A DNA stretch of 64,000 bases from Lasioglossum baleicum (GCF_051020765.1 NC_134942.1:4402001-4466000); one strand, 5' to 3'. Numbered from the stretch's first letter, positions 38,101 through 51,600 are shown. Program-made: numbers and translations. The notes: a model not told the origin generated them from the letters alone.

Positions 38101-40055
38101 AGAAAAACTTTTTTGAATTCTTTACACATGGTCTAACTATCTATCTCTTCAGGTCTATATCGAACCTGATCGTTCCGCTGACTGTGAACACGTGGACCAT
38201 ACCGGATAAATGGTCCTTGGAGGATGCAGCGACCATACCCAGTGCATACTTCACTGTACTTTATGCGTTCTACTATTTTGGCAGAATAAGTAAGGGTGAG
38301 AAGGTTCTGATCCACGCAGGTAGCGGTGCTTTCGGTCAAGCTGCGATCAACATTGCCCTTTCCGAGAACTGCGAGGTCTTCACCACCGTCGGAACAGCGG
38401 AAAAGAGGAAGTTCATCAGGGAAACGTTCCCCAGCATCCCTGACGATCACATTGGTAATTCCAGAGACACTAGTTTCGAGCAAATGGTGATGCGGGAGAC
38501 CAATGGCGAAGGCGTGGACATCGTCTTGAACTCGTTGTCCGAGGACAAGCTCCTGGCATCGGTTCATTGTTTGAAACACCGAGGCCGATTCCTGGAGATC
38601 GGTAAGATTGATATTGCAGCGAACAACCAGCTGGGACTGGAGATCCTCTTAAAGGAAGTCAGCTTTCACGGAGTGATGATGGACGCTATGATCAGCGGGA
38701 TTTATAAGGATGTTCAGAAAGATGTGCACGAGTCCATTGTCTCGCGAATGACCGACGATTGTATCAAACCTTTGGCTAGGAAGATCTTCGAGAAAGATGA
38801 AGTGCAGGCTGCGTTTAGATACATGGCTGGTGACAAGCATATAGGAAAGGTATTCGTCGTTCATTTTGTAGACTACCCTTAGCAGGAGAGGCGAGATGAT
38901 TTGCACCTGTGCACTCGTGCAATTGTTCTCAGATTCTGATCAAAGTGGGCAACGAGAAGGAGCCGCTGAATACACCACTGCTAGGATATCCACGCTTCTA
39001 CGCTGATCCAGACAAGAGTTATGTGATTGTTGGTGGTCTGGGTGGCCTTGGACTGGAGATGGCCGACTGGCTGGTAATCCGAGGTGCCAAGAACCTGGTG
39101 TTCACCTCTCGCAACGGTATCAAGACTGGGTACCAACGGATGAGGACGAGCGTCTGGAAATCACACGGCGTGAAGGTCCTCATCATTTCCGGCGTAGACG
39201 CGTCGAAGCGTGACGATTGCGAGTTTATCCTTAAGTCCGCGGAGAAACAAGCTCCTGTGGACGGTGTATTCAACCTGGCAGGGCTAGTGTACGACGGTCT
39301 GTGCGTTGACCAGACGGAGCAGAGTTTCAAGGAAAACATGAAGTCCAAGGGAGGCATCGCCAAGCAGTTAGACTTACTCACGAGGACGATCTGCCCGAAG
39401 CTTCGTCACTTTGTAGGGTTCTCTTCTTTCTCCTGTGGAAGAGGAAGTCCTGGCAAGTCTAATTATGGTATGGGCAACGCGGTGTTAGAGAGAATCTGCG
39501 AGAGGAGGGTCGAAGAAGGTCTGCCAGCCATGGCAATCCAGTGGGGAGCCGTGGGAGAAGTTGGCATGACTGCCAAACTCCTTGAAGATAAGGATCAGGT
39601 CGAGATCGGCGGAATGGCACAGCAGAGGGTATCCTCGTTCCTGGAGGAGCTGGACAAGTTCCTCTGTCATAGCCGTCCCATCGTGGCTAGCTTGGTGGTA
39701 GCGGAGAAAGAACCAGCGAGCGTCAGCGAAGCTAGTACTGTCCTCGAGGCAGTGATGGCTATTATGAGTATGTAACGATTCGCTAATCAATACATTGTAA
39801 ACAAATATATGTCGTTTCACGTTATCGTTCATTTAAACGATTAATTTTCTCGATGCAGGCATCAAGGATCTTAAGAACGTTAGTCAGAGCGCTTCTCTGG
39901 CGGATCTCGGAATGGACTCCATGGTGACCATGGAGATAAAGCAAACGCTAGAGCGCGATTTCGAAATATGTCTGACCACCCGGGAAATCCGAGTCTTCAG
40001 CGTAGCCGAGCTGGTAAAAATGTCCGCGGAGGATGCCAAGAAACAAACCAAGTAG
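29112..40055 (+). CDS. Fatty acid synthase, copy C, lacking the thioesterase
   Basis: Exons: 29112-29295, 29375-29625, 29740-29971, 32389-32807, 33289-33582, 33664-33871, 33971-34131, 34206-34523, 34606-35111, 35622-35926, 36010-36408, 36704-37737, 37836-38077, 38153-38849, 38933-39767, 39859-40055. They join in phase for 2,093 codons covering KS, AT, DH, ER, KR and a whole ACP (Ser2049). A TAG at 40053-40055 replaces a Gln codon of copy A, just after the ACP. About 80 nt later exon 16 homology ends and 3'-flank sequence begins, so exons 17-19 are deleted. KS Cys180, AT Ser604 and KR Tyr1928 remain. The DH motif has Ala instead of Pro907 (HVIDGRTVIA), and the ER nucleotide loop reads GAFG instead of GAVG. 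It may be a recent pseudogene, or an enzyme relying on a separate thioesterase or transferase for release. The open frame over 11 kb leaves function possible. Confidence 0.75.
30393..32120. mobile_element. Probable solo LTR in intron 3 of synthase C
   Basis: The 1,728-bp insertion begins TGTAACCGTA and ends TACGGTTACA, with the 4-bp duplication TCGT on both sides (30389-30392 and 32121-32124). TG...CA ends and a 4-bp duplication suit an LTR. No gag or pol frames lie inside. The insertion interrupts the right arm of the older intron 3 element and is absent from A, D and E. Confidence 0.65.
31290..31620. mobile_element. Palindromic MITE nested in the LTR
   Basis: Arms around TAAGGGCCCTTA (31306) and TTAAGGGCCCTAA (31592) are complementary for about 130 bp, including CTAGATCTATGTTAGTTATA. 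The arm words resemble the 58177-58860 palindrome, suggesting one family. Confidence 0.6.
35206..35575. mobile_element. MITE in intron 9 of synthase C
   Basis: The left end GGGGTAGACTCGTG...GATTGCAAGGGTGCG and the right end CGCACCCTTGCAATTCTGG...CGAGTATACCC are inverted. Copy A intron 9 is only 133 nt and lacks it. Related copies lie at the same place in D and, shortened, in E. Confidence 0.7.
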
Positions 40056-40430
40056 GTTGCGAAAACAGTTACGAAGACAGAGAATTTGGACGGCATGCAG
40101 TTGCTGATGAGTACAATGGACATAGCTATCACGAACAGTGTTCATTATGCTTAATATTAACCGCGCGTTAATGTGTAAATAATAGAATTCTACCTTTATC
40201 TTCTCTCCACTCGTGCAACCAATCGTATTCAGTATAGAAAGGAACCTATCCGCTTCGCTTATTCCTTCTTCTCTACCTTTTTAATACTTGTATCCTTATT
40301 ACGATAATTGCAGATCTTGCGAAACATAGTAAGTATGTCCCTGAACGCACCAACTGAAGTAAAACAAAATTCTCACTGAATAACAAAGACTAGCTTTGTT
40401 TAATTGGAAAAGGTTTCATACCTCAAGTAC
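40056..40430. other. Broken end of synthase C and its 3' flank
   Basis: 40056-about 40135 is untranslated exon 16 homology. From about 40137 (TTCATTATGCTTAATATTAA) it is the distal 3' flank found after A and D. The hAT insertion found there in A and D is absent (GTATTCAG site near 40225). Confidence 0.65.
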
Positions 40431-40439
40431 TTCATTTCA

Positions 40440-40845
40440 TACCGCAACTAAAATTTATTAACACCAGCATGAATGCAATTAAATATATAGAATTATTAGA
40501 AGACCAATTAACGCAACATGCCAGCAATATTGCATGTGAAAATTATATTTTGAACATGAAAATACCGCTGTGCATACAGCGAAACGTGTAAAAATAATTT
40601 TGAAGACCCTAATATAAATACAAATTTTACCATGACCTGCGAGGTCTTCAGATTTAAATATAATAGAAAACATGTGGGAAATTTTAGTACACGTGGAAGA
40701 GTTGAAAGCTCGTATTGAAGAACAATGGGCCGAATTAAGTTAAGATCAAATAAAAAATGTATATATATCGATGCCACGACGATTAATTGAAACTGTAAAA
40801 AATAAAGGTTGCACAACACATTACTAATAAATAGAAAAATAATTT
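40440..40845 (+). pseudogene. Tc1/mariner-like transposase 3' fragment
   Basis: Homologous to 55760-56160, the end of the transposase pseudogene upstream of E (shared AAATTTATTAACACCAGCAT). Frames are broken. The 5' part is missing here. Confidence 0.55.
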
Positions 40846-40869
40846 TTTCATTAACTAACACCCACTTTT

Positions 40870-41799
40870 TAACCGACTTCGAAAAAGGAGGATCCGATCT
40901 GTATCGAACTCAATTCGATCTGTATGTGAATTTTTTTTTTTTCGCTTTTTTTTCTATGTATGAACGAAACCTTTTGCATCTTGTAGAGTATGTTCCCGGG
41001 ATGGTCCCCCGTGCAAAAAAATTTTACATTTCTTTATTAATTACGATTTTATTTGCAAAAATGTAGGGTGGTGATACCGTCGTGAACTCCGCTGAATGTT
41101 AGACATTAGGAACAGTAACGACCATAGACATATAGAGATAGACTGCGCGGCCTGAACGAAGCGCTGAAGTCCACAATGGCGGCATGCGAGAGAGAGAGAG
41201 CATTAGCCGGGGTCCATAGCGCTCTCTTTCTAATTGATGTGTCGACACATCATATAGAAAGAGAGCGCTATGGACCCCGGCTAATGCTCTCTCTCTCACT
41301 CTTTGTACCGCGCGCCGCCATTGTGGGCTTCAACTCGCCCATAAGACGGCGCAGTCTATCTCTATATGTCTATGGTAACGACGCGACGTCGTTACCGTTA
41401 TCGATTGCCGCTTTCAGATATTTATAAATTACGATTTGGAATGTAACGGCTGACAGAGATAAGAAAGTGTGAAATAAAAAAAAACTTTTTAAAAAAAAAT
41501 TAAACCGACTTCGAAAAAACGCACTAAAAAGAATGAAATAATTTCCATTTAATTTATGTGAATACACACAAACTTAAATACAATACAATCTTTTCGGAGG
41601 CGGCGCAAATATATTATTTAAATATAAATATATTAGTATTTAGAAGAATTTAAGGATTTTCGTAATTTCCAGGGTCGAAAATTTTCAATTCTGCGCCGCC
41701 TCCGAAAAGATTGTATTGTATTTAAGTTTGTGTGTATTCACATAAATTAAATGGAAATTATTTCATTCTTTTTAGTGCGTTTTTTCGAAGTCGGTTTAA
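40870..41799. mobile_element. Composite inverted-repeat insertion with AACCGACTTCGAAAAA ends
   Basis: The insertion splits the words CACCCACTTTTT and CTTACATAAAATAT, which are contiguous near 56186-56212 upstream of copy E. That gives a natural empty site. AACCGACTTCGAAAAA lies at 40871, its inverse near 41783, and a third copy near 41504 makes the right 300 bp an inverted-repeat unit by itself. Confidence 0.7.
41122..41375. repeat. 254-bp near-palindrome
   Basis: The arms starting CCATAGACATATAGAGATAG and its complement meet near 41243 at TGATGTGTCGACACAT. Long stretches such as CATTAGCCGGGGTCCATAGC are exact in both arms. It is nested inside the 40870-41799 insertion. Confidence 0.75.
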
Positions 41800-42410
41800 T
41801 TTTTTTTCTTACATAAAATATATATTGTCTTATAGTTTTCTCGAACCTCATTTCATCAAACATTAGAAATTAAAAATTTATTTTTTTTCGCTTCTCTATG
41901 CGATTCATGCGCTTGAAGCGTGAAACGGAACGCACCCATTATTGCCGCTATGGAAATATATGTACTTTAGTTGATTCTTTGGATTAATAATGAAAACCTT
42001 TACGATAAAATTAGTATTAACAAAATATTAGCTAAAATCGCACGTGTCTTCTAGTTTCGTCTCGGAATGTACACCGTCCTCAACCGCCTTCCGACATTCA
42101 AACGTGTAAGCCAGGGCCCGCTAGATAGCCTTGATTTAATTATGAGTCCTCTAACGGGTCTAGGGCGGAACGCACCTTTCCTTTTCTAACTCTGTTACAT
42201 ATTCATTACAGCTCCCACAATTATACAATAGTTTGACATGCCTGCTGTATAATATCGGAACATGAAATTCAAAAGAGCAAAAATGCTGAACACAAAATCA
42301 ACATTTTTCACACGGGGGCACGATTGGATGCAATTTTTAGACGTCATTATGCTGGTCATCGTCAGGAATATTCAGTGAAAGACCGCTAGGGCACAGATAG
42401 TGGGGATGAT
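41800..42410. other. Upstream flank of synthase D
   Basis: Homologous to about 56195-56790 upstream of E (shared TTAGCTAAAATCGC and GTCTTCTAGTTTCGTCTCGG). It differs from the A and B/C distal flanks. No gene seen. Confidence 0.5.
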
Positions 42411-42416
42411 CATGGT

Positions 42417-42425
42417 TATAAAAAG
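42417..42425 (+). promoter_or_regulatory. TATA box of synthase D
   Basis: TATAAAAAG, 275 nt before the ATG. The initiator region is altered relative to A (ACACTGATTTCGATCTTTAC). Confidence 0.6.
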
Positions 42426-42691
42426 CCCTTGTACACTGATTTCGATCTTTACACCCATGAGTGGTCCTCCAGTGTTAATTAGGTGACGGTCGCCATTGAC
42501 TATCTCTTATTATCAGTCACTGAACCGGAAACCCTCTGGTCTGTTCGCGGTGCGGATTCGAATTGCATACTTTGATCTCCCACTGCGAATATCAAATTGA
42601 ACGGAATCGCGGCTCGGTGGTTCCGAGATAGTGGATCATCGGTGATCAATTTGAGCATAGATCAGGAAAGAGGACCGATCGGGAAAGAAAG

Positions 42692-45600
42692 ATGTCGGTA
42701 CCAAACGCGCGCGAGATGGAGTCGTCGAGTTACGTTGCATCGGCACCTGGCGAAGAAGTGGTCATCACGGGTATCGCCGGTCGCTTCCCGGAGAGTGAAA
42801 ACGTGCAGCAACTGAAGGACAACCTGATGAACAAGGTCGACATGGTCACGGACAACTATGATAGGTGGCAACTAGGTGACGCTCTGAATTTTTACAGAAA
42901 TTAATTGGAGGAGTTGGTGCACGTCTGCAGAGTAACAATGTTTCTTTGGAACAGATCACGCTGAAATACCAAAAGGCGGTGGCAAGGTGACCAATATGGG
43001 CAAGTTCGACGCTATCTTCTTCGGCGTCCACTACAAACAGGCTTACGCCATGGACCCAATGTGCAGGATGCTGCTGGAACATACGTTCGAGGCTATCGTG
43101 GACGCTGGGGTGAACCCCAGGCAGCTACGGGGAACCCACACAGGGGTCGTTGTCGGATCTTGTATCAGCGAGTCGGAGAAGACTTGGTTCTACGAGAAAA
43201 CGCAGGTGGATGTCACGTGATCTATTCAGTTTTCGAAATTGAACAGATTGGACGGAAGAACAGAGATATTTTATGTTTGGAATATGTTTCGTTCAATTGT
43301 TGGATGTCTGTATCTTTTAGGCAAACGGGTTAGGCATGACCGGATGCGCCAAATCTATGCTGGCGAACAGGATCTCCTACTTTTTCGGACTGCACGGACC
43401 TTCCTACACGATAGACACTGCTTGCAGCTCGAGTTTGGTCGCTTTGGATCTGGCTTACAGGCTGATACAGACCGGGGTCTGCGATCAGATGATCGTGGGT
43501 GGCTCGAACCTCTGTCTGCACCCCAACGTGTCTCTCCAATTCGCGCAACTCGGTACTGTACATGCGCGCTGGTGTCGATGCGAAATAAAGGGGTTATCAA
43601 AAAGAGCGATAGAACTTTAAATCGATGTAAAACGAATAATACTCACTGCTTTATTTTAAAATACATTCGAAATGGCATTATACATGAAATACGATATCGT
43701 ATAAATGACCGCCACGATTACGCTTGGTGGAGTGAATACGACAAACCCAATTTTCGATGAATCTAGCACATAAATCAGGTCGTATATCATCGATAACACG
43801 AATTATACAACAAAATCAACAAAAATTGTACCTTCAATACATTTATACATAAACCCTAGAGTTAAACAGTATTTGCTTTGGCTTTAACATCATTAACAGT
43901 TTGTGATTTATTGGAATAAACAAGAGACTTAACATGGCCCCACAAAGAAAAAGTCTAATGGCGTCAAGTCGTAAGATCTTGGAGGAGAATAGACTGCCGT
44001 ATTTCCCAAATTTTAAATGGGGTTTGTCGTATTCACTCCATCAAACACAATCCTGGTGGTCATTCATATGACATTGTATTTCATGTATAATGCCATTCCG
44101 AATGTACTTTCAAATAAAGCAATGAATACTAGATTATCTTCCGTATTTTTCGTATGATTTCAATTGAAAGCTCTACCGCACTTACTCAAAGACCCTTTAC
44201 TAACGCTTCGGCAGGCTCCAACTTTAAACGTTACTATACTTATCGTCAAGTGCTAAAACGATGGAACTGTATACGTTCTCGATGCACAGGTGTCCTGTCG
44301 ACGGATTGCCGTTGTAAAACGTTCGACGCCAAAGCAAACGGCTACGTGCGCAGCGAGGCAATCAGCGTGATCTTCCTGCAGAAGGCGAAGGTTGCCAAAC
44401 GAATTTACGCGACGGTGGTCTACACAAAGTCGAACTGCGACGGGTACAAAGAACGGGGGATTACGTTCCCTGCCAGCGCTATACAACAGATGCTGTTGGA
44501 GGACTTCTACCGGGAGTGCAAAGTACCCCCGTCTATCTTATCCTATCTGGAAGCTCACGGGACTGGAACCAGTGTCGGTGACCCTGAGGAGCTTCGCGCT
44601 ATCGAGCAAGCCATCGTGAAAAACAGAAGCTCTCCTCTGAGGATCGGTTCTATCAAGTCAAACATGGGACACACCGAACCTGCCAGTGGTCTCTGCGCTG
44701 TGACCAAGGTATATTAGTAACTGTAATTCTGATTGTTAGACTGCGGCAGTTTATGCAATTTGCAATTTTTTGAGGCTATTTTTAAGAGAAGAGAGAATCA
44801 AATAAAATATTATTTTCAGTGGTAGTAGCATTTGTAGATCAGAAATATGTATATCAAAATTTGATTTAGATTCTGTCGAAAGGTATATTCTGGCATTTTT
44901 CGAAAATTTTCAAAAGCTATAAATGCATAAAGATCCGCAATCTACTGATTGTGATGACTAGACTCCGGATGTTTATCCTAAATATAAATTTATATTCTTC
45001 ATTTTCAATGAGTTGATAATAATATACATATTAATACTCTCAATAATCTTTTAATGTTTTCACTGTTTTCAAGTGCACTTGTTCATTTTTGCTATAAATG
45101 CATAAAACGCAGAGTCCACTAATCAGAATCGGAAGATAGTTGATCCAATATCGAAAGAAAATTTGTCTAGATCGTGATTGCTATGGAGTCCGGCTTGATT
45201 CCACCGAACCTGCACTTCAAGAATCCCACTCCTGGTATCAAGGGCTTCAAGGATGGAATGCTCCAGGTGATGACGGAACCAACCCCATGGGACGGTGGTT
45301 ACGCGGGCATAAACTCGTTCGGTTTTGGGGGCGTAAATGCGCACATTCTCTTGAAATCTCACACCAAGGAGAAGGTGAACAACGGTGCTCCTGCCGACGA
45401 CTTACCTAGGCTCATAGCATTGTCTGGTCGAAACGAAGAAGCTTTGGATGTTCTCCTGAATTATGTTAGTTGGATAAGCAAAAGTGTTCGCGATACTCAA
45501 GTGAGAGAGATAGTGAATACGAGATAATTGATCTTGTAGGTGGAGAGTATACCAGTCGACGTGGAATTCCTTCGACTATTGCACGAGGTTCATGCCGAGC

Positions 45601-48600
45601 ACATAGCCGGTAACCTGTTCAGGGGTTACACCATTCTTGGGTCGAAGGTATCCGAGAAGCCGCCTAGGGGGATTCAGGAATATCCTGGCATTAAGAGGCC
45701 GGTCTGGTTCGTTTTCTCTGGAATGGGATCCCAGTGGCCTGGCATGGGTACTTATCGCCGTACATTGTTTGAAAGAGCAGTGTCTATAGGATCTGTAACT
45801 TGTACGATTTGACCACTAACTTGACATTACCATTGGAACCAGGTGAATCGCTGATGAGATTCCCCATCTTCGCCAAAGCCATCCAGAAGTGCGACGCGGC
45901 TCTGAAACCCTTCGGCGTGGACATTGTCGACATTATCACGAACAAGGACAAGAAAACCTTCGATAACGTTTTGAATACGTTCGTGGGAATCGCCGCGGTG
46001 CAGGTAAAACTCGTACGGTTAAATGTTCGCGAACAACGATCGGGAATCCAGCACGTACAAATACATGATGATTGTAGATCGGTCTGGTGGATCTTCTGGC
46101 GTCCCTTGGCATCGTGCCGGACAACATAATCGGCCATTCTGTCGGAGAACTAGGTTGCGCTTATGCCGATGGCTGCTTCACTGCCGAGCAAATGATCCTT
46201 TCGGCTTATTCGAGAGGTCTTGCGTCTATCGAGACCAAAACGATTCGAGGATCCATGGCAGCGGTCGGCATGGGTTACGAGGATATCAAGGATCTCTGTC
46301 CACCGGATATAGAGGTGGCTTGTCATAACGGCCCGGACAGTTCTACCGTCAGCGGCCCGGCTGAGTCTATGAAGAAGTTTGTAGCCGAACTACAGGTCTA
46401 TCATCAAAATAATACGATTTAGGAACAGAAATTAGAAGTTTTGTATATATCAATCTCAACAAAACAAAATCTTTCAGGCCAGCAAAATCTTCGCCAAAGA
46501 AGTACCGTGCAGTAATATCGCCTACCACAGCCGCTACATCGAAGAGGCTGGTCCGAAAATGCTCACGTACCTGAAGAAGGTAATCCCTGAACCAAAACCG
46601 CGTAGTTCCAAGTGGTTGAGCACTTCTGTGAGCCAGAACCAATGGTGTTCACCGGCGGCACAGTTCTCGTCGGCAGAGTATCACACCAACAACCTCTTGA
46701 ACTCTGTCTTGTTCGCGGAAACCGCCACTATGATCCCTGAGGACGCCATAACCATCGAGATTGCTCCTCACGGTCTCCTCCAGGCTATCTTGAGGAGATC
46801 GCTAGGTCCGAACGTAACGAATGTTCCTCTAACGATGCGAGGCCACAAGGACAATGCCGAATACTTCCTGCAAGCTCTTGGGAAGCTGTACAATGCAGGC
46901 ATACAGTTACAGTTGGCCAACATCTATCCGCCTGTAGAGTTCCCTGTTAGTCGCAGCACGCCGATGATCTCGCCTCACATCAGGTTCATACCGATGCACT
47001 ATTATTTCAGACCCACGACTAAGGACACTTCTTTTTGACGATAGAAAAAGATTGATCGCGTGTTATTTATTAAGGGGGTAGACTCGTGTTTCCAGGATTG
47101 CAAGGGTGTGGGATCTCATTTGTCGATGGCAGATGGTGTTTTTCAGTCGACAAAAGCGCTAGATAAAAATCTAGGCCGCGATCACCCTTAAAATATTTGC
47201 GTTTACAAGGTGTAATTTGAATTATTCAAACGCACAAAGGTACATGCTGCCGAAGAATGCAAATTACTCCTCGTGTTCGTGAAAATAGATCTATTGAGGT
47301 CGATCGCGGCCTAGATTGATGTTTTATATAGCGCTTTTGACTACAGAATAGTATTTGACTTAATGAAAAATGCCTGGAAACGAGTCTACACCCGTTAGAA
47401 ACAATATTTGAACAATTTACTGAAAGGGATGGTCTTTCAGATGGGATCACTCGAACGATTGGTTTGTGCCGGTTTACACGAAACGTCAGAAGATCACCTC
47501 GTCGGAGAGAGTTCTCGACATCAATTTCGCAGACGACATGTACGAATACATGGCCCACCATATAGTCGACGGAAGGAACCTGATCCCAGCCACGGGATAC
47601 CTTCTCATGGTATGGGAGACAGTCTCTCTGCAGCAGGGAAAGCTGTTCGGCGAGGTGTCCGTAGTCTTTGAAAACATTAGATTCGAGAGCGCGGTTACCG
47701 TCCCGAAGGAAGGCACAGTCCAATTGACGGTCATAGTCCAGAAAGGTAAACGTTCAAGATATTTCTTGAAACGAGAGGCGATGTCACATCGTCGGTTTCC
47801 TGAGAGTTAAACCAGTATGTATTTCCAGGGTCTGGGAAGTTCGAGGTATCCGAGGGAACCACGACCGTGGTATCTGGAATGATTCGCACGACAAACAATC
47901 CCACGCAAGAGATGATCCCTACCGAACTCCTACCGGAAATCAATGACGAGGAAGCCTTAACGAACGATGATATATACACGGAGCTGAAATTACGTGGCTA
48001 CGACTACACAGGAATATTGAAAGGACTGAAGAGCGCTTCTATCAAAAGAACGAGGGGCCATATCCAGTGGAGGAAGAATTGGGCCGCTTTTCTGGACAGC
48101 ATGTTGCAGATCAAACTGCTAGGTCTAGACACCAGAGCACTATACGTGCCTACGGCTATAAGAAAGATGACGGTGGACGTCAACGCCCATGCCGATAAGG
48201 TCCGGGACTTCGGCGAGGAGAATATCGGTACGTTGTCTCGACTAACATTTAGAAGGTGTCTTTCAACCGAGACGCTCAGTATAGATACAGAGAGTAGGTG
48301 TACAACGTATTTGTACATCTTTTAAAAATGAATTACTGTTTCAAAATAGGACGGAACAGCTTTGTATATTAGAGATGGCGGTTTTAAACGTGTAATAAAA
48401 TAGGGATGTTTACTGTACATCTTAATAGAAGAGAACAGATCTGTAACCTTGATGTTCATCAAAACTAAATTGCAGATCTACCGGTCCACGTATACTCCGA
48501 CTACGACACCATAGTCTCCGCGGGCGTAGAGATCTGTGGGCTAAAGGTGAATGCTATTCAGCGGCACAAGATCATGGAGGAACCTATTCTCGCAGAGTTC

Positions 48601-51600
48601 AAATTCGTGGCCCACCGAGACAAGGCTGAGACCAGCCTCGAAGAGATGGTTGTAATATCATCGCAAGTGGTTTTAGATTGCAGCTTACTGACCACCCCAA
48701 AGATCCTGGAACTGATCGATCCCGACGAAAACTTGCCTGTCGAGGAAGTGCTTACGCCTACCGTCCTCAAGGTTTTAGGCGAGCAGCCGATGATTCAACC
48801 AAAGATGGTGCTGGCCGCGAACAAGGATAGGTACGAAAAGCTGCCTGACCTCACGGAGATTACCGTGATAGAGCCGAACAAGTTGCCAGAGGACGGATCC
48901 ATCATTATGGCTGTCGCTTACGACATCTTAACGAAGAAGAGGCAACATTACCTTGACCAGCTGATGGAGGCTATAGCGGAAGACGGGTTTATTCTGACCA
49001 AGGAGAGCATAGTGAACAGCGACACTTATTTGTACATTCGAGGATACGAACTGGCTGTTGTGCTGGAGAAAAGCTACAAAGGCCAGACCCTGTTGCTTCT
49101 GAAGAGGTTGGGGAAACTACCCAGGATCACGGAAGTTGTTTACGTGAACAATAATGAATTCAGCTGGCTGAATAAGGTGAAAGAAACACTGAAGGCCCAG
49201 GAAGGGAAAAAGAGAAGAGAAAGGGACACGAGATTAGTCCTGGTTGCAGAAGGAGACCTGGAGAACGGGGCTCTGGGCATGGTCAAGTGTCTTAGAAAAG
49301 AACCCTGCGGCGAAGTCGCGAAAACAGTGATCATACAAGATGAGAATGCTCCCAAGTTTTCGTTGGATGATCCGTTCTATTCCGACCAACTTGACATTGA
49401 CATCGGCATTAACATTCTACGACCAGGAAGGGTTTGGGGCACTTATAGGTATCTCCCCCTGCCAGCTCCGAAACCTATTCCTCTGCCTCATTGTTTCGTG
49501 AATATACCGGTATGCAAAAATGGCGAAAAAACGTCAAAAAGAAATATCAGAAAAATTGAAAAGTAATAGCCGACCAGTGATACATTAATAATGTTCGTTT
49601 AACAGGTGAGAGGAGATCTGAGTTCCCTTCAATGGACCGAGGGCCACCTCAAACCGGATCCCAACAACGCGAACCTCGTCAAAGTAGTCTACTCTTCCTT
49701 GAACTTCAGGGACGTGATGTTGGCCACCGGTAAACTGATGCCTGAAGCCATCACGCAGATGCGAGAGCTGGACGAATGTCTAATCGGCTTCGAGTTCAGT
49801 GGAATAGACACCACTGGACGCAGAGTGATGGGCTTAGCTCAAAGCAGGTATGAGATCATTTCAAAATAAAACAAAAACTTTTTTGAATTATTTACTGTTG
49901 GTCTAACTATCTGTCTCTTCAGGTCTATATCGAACCTGATCGTTCCGCAGACTCTGAACACGTGGACCATACCGGATAAATGGTCCTTGGAGGATGCAGC
50001 GACCATACCCAGTGCATACTTCACTGTACTTTATGCGTTCTACTATTTTGGTAGAATAAGTAAGGGTGAGAAGGTTCTGATCCACGCTGGTAGCGGTGCT
50101 GTCGGTCAAGCTGCGATCAACATTGCCCTTTCCGAGAACTGCGAAGTCTTCACCACCGTAGGAACAGCGGAAAAGAGGAAGTTCATCAGGGAAACGTTCC
50201 CCAGCATCCCTGACGATCACATCGGTAACTCGAGAAACACTAGTTTCGAGCAAATGGTGATGCGACAGACCGATGGCGAAGGCGTGGACATCGTCTTGAA
50301 CTCGTTGTCCGAGGACAAGCTCCTGGCATCGGTTCGATGTTTGAAACACCGAGGCCGATTCTTGGAGATCGGTAAGATTGATATTGCAGCGAACAACCAG
50401 CTGGGACTAGAGATCCTCTTAAAGGAAGTCAGCTTTCATGGAGTGATGATGGACGCTATGATCAGCGGGATTTATAAGGATGTTCAGAAAGATGTGCACG
50501 AGTTCATTGTCTCACGAATGAACGACGATTGCATCAAACCTTTGGCTAGGAAGTGCTTTGAGAAGGATGAAGTGGAGGTTGCGTTTAGATACATGGCTGC
50601 TGGCAAGCATATAGGAAAGGTATTCGTCGTTCATTTTGTACACTATCCTTAGCGTTAGAGGAGAGATGATTTGCACCTGTGCACACGTGCAATTGTTCTC
50701 AGATTCTGATCAAAGTGGGCAACGAGAAGGAACCGTTGAATACGCCAGTGCTAGGCTATCCACGCTTCCACGCTGCTCCGGACAAGAGTTATGTGATTGT
50801 TGGTGGCCTGGGTGGCCTTGGAATAGAGATGGCCGACTGGCTGGTAATCCGAGGTGCCAAGAACCTGGTGTTCACCTCTCGCAACGGTATCAAGACTGGG
50901 TACCAACGGATGAGGACGAGCGTCTGGAAATCTTACGGCGTGAAGGTCCTCATCATTTCCGGCGTAGACGCGTCGAAGCGAGACGATTGCGAGTTCATCC
51001 TGAAGTCCGCAGAGAAACAAGCTCCTGTGGACGGTGTATTCAACCTGGCAGGGCTATTGAACGACTGTCTGTGCGTTGACCAGACGGAGCAGAGTTTCGA
51101 GGAAATTATGAAGCCCAAGGCAGGCATCACCAAACAGTTAGACTTACTCACGAGGACGATCTGCCCGAAGCTTCGTCACTTTGTGTTGTTCTCCTCCCTC
51201 TCCAGTGGAAGAGGATGTCCTGGCCAGACTAATTATGGTATGGGCAACGCGGTGTTAGAGAGAATCTGCGAGAGGAGGGTCGAAGAAGGCCTGCCAGCCA
51301 TGGCAATCGAGTGGGGAGCTGTGGCAGAAGTTGGTCTGGCTGCCAAAATCCTTGAAAATAATAAAGAGTACGTGTACGAAGGAACCTTGCACCAAAGGAT
51401 ATCCTCGTGCCTGGAAGAGCTGGACAAGTTCCTCTGTCATAGCCGTCCCATCGTAGCTAGCATGGTTTTAGCGGAGAAACGACATAGCGTCAGCGAAGTT
51501 AGTACTGTGCTCGAGGCAGTGATGGCCATTATGAGTATGCAACGATTCGCTAATCAATACATTGAAAATAAATATATGTAGTTTCCCATTATTGTTCATT

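Noticed and set aside
42895..42910. In-frame TAA early in synthase D
   Set aside because: It lies in the 79-nt intron 1. The donor after CAACTAG (42875) and acceptor before ATCACGCTG (42955) match the other copies, so the protein is not interrupted.
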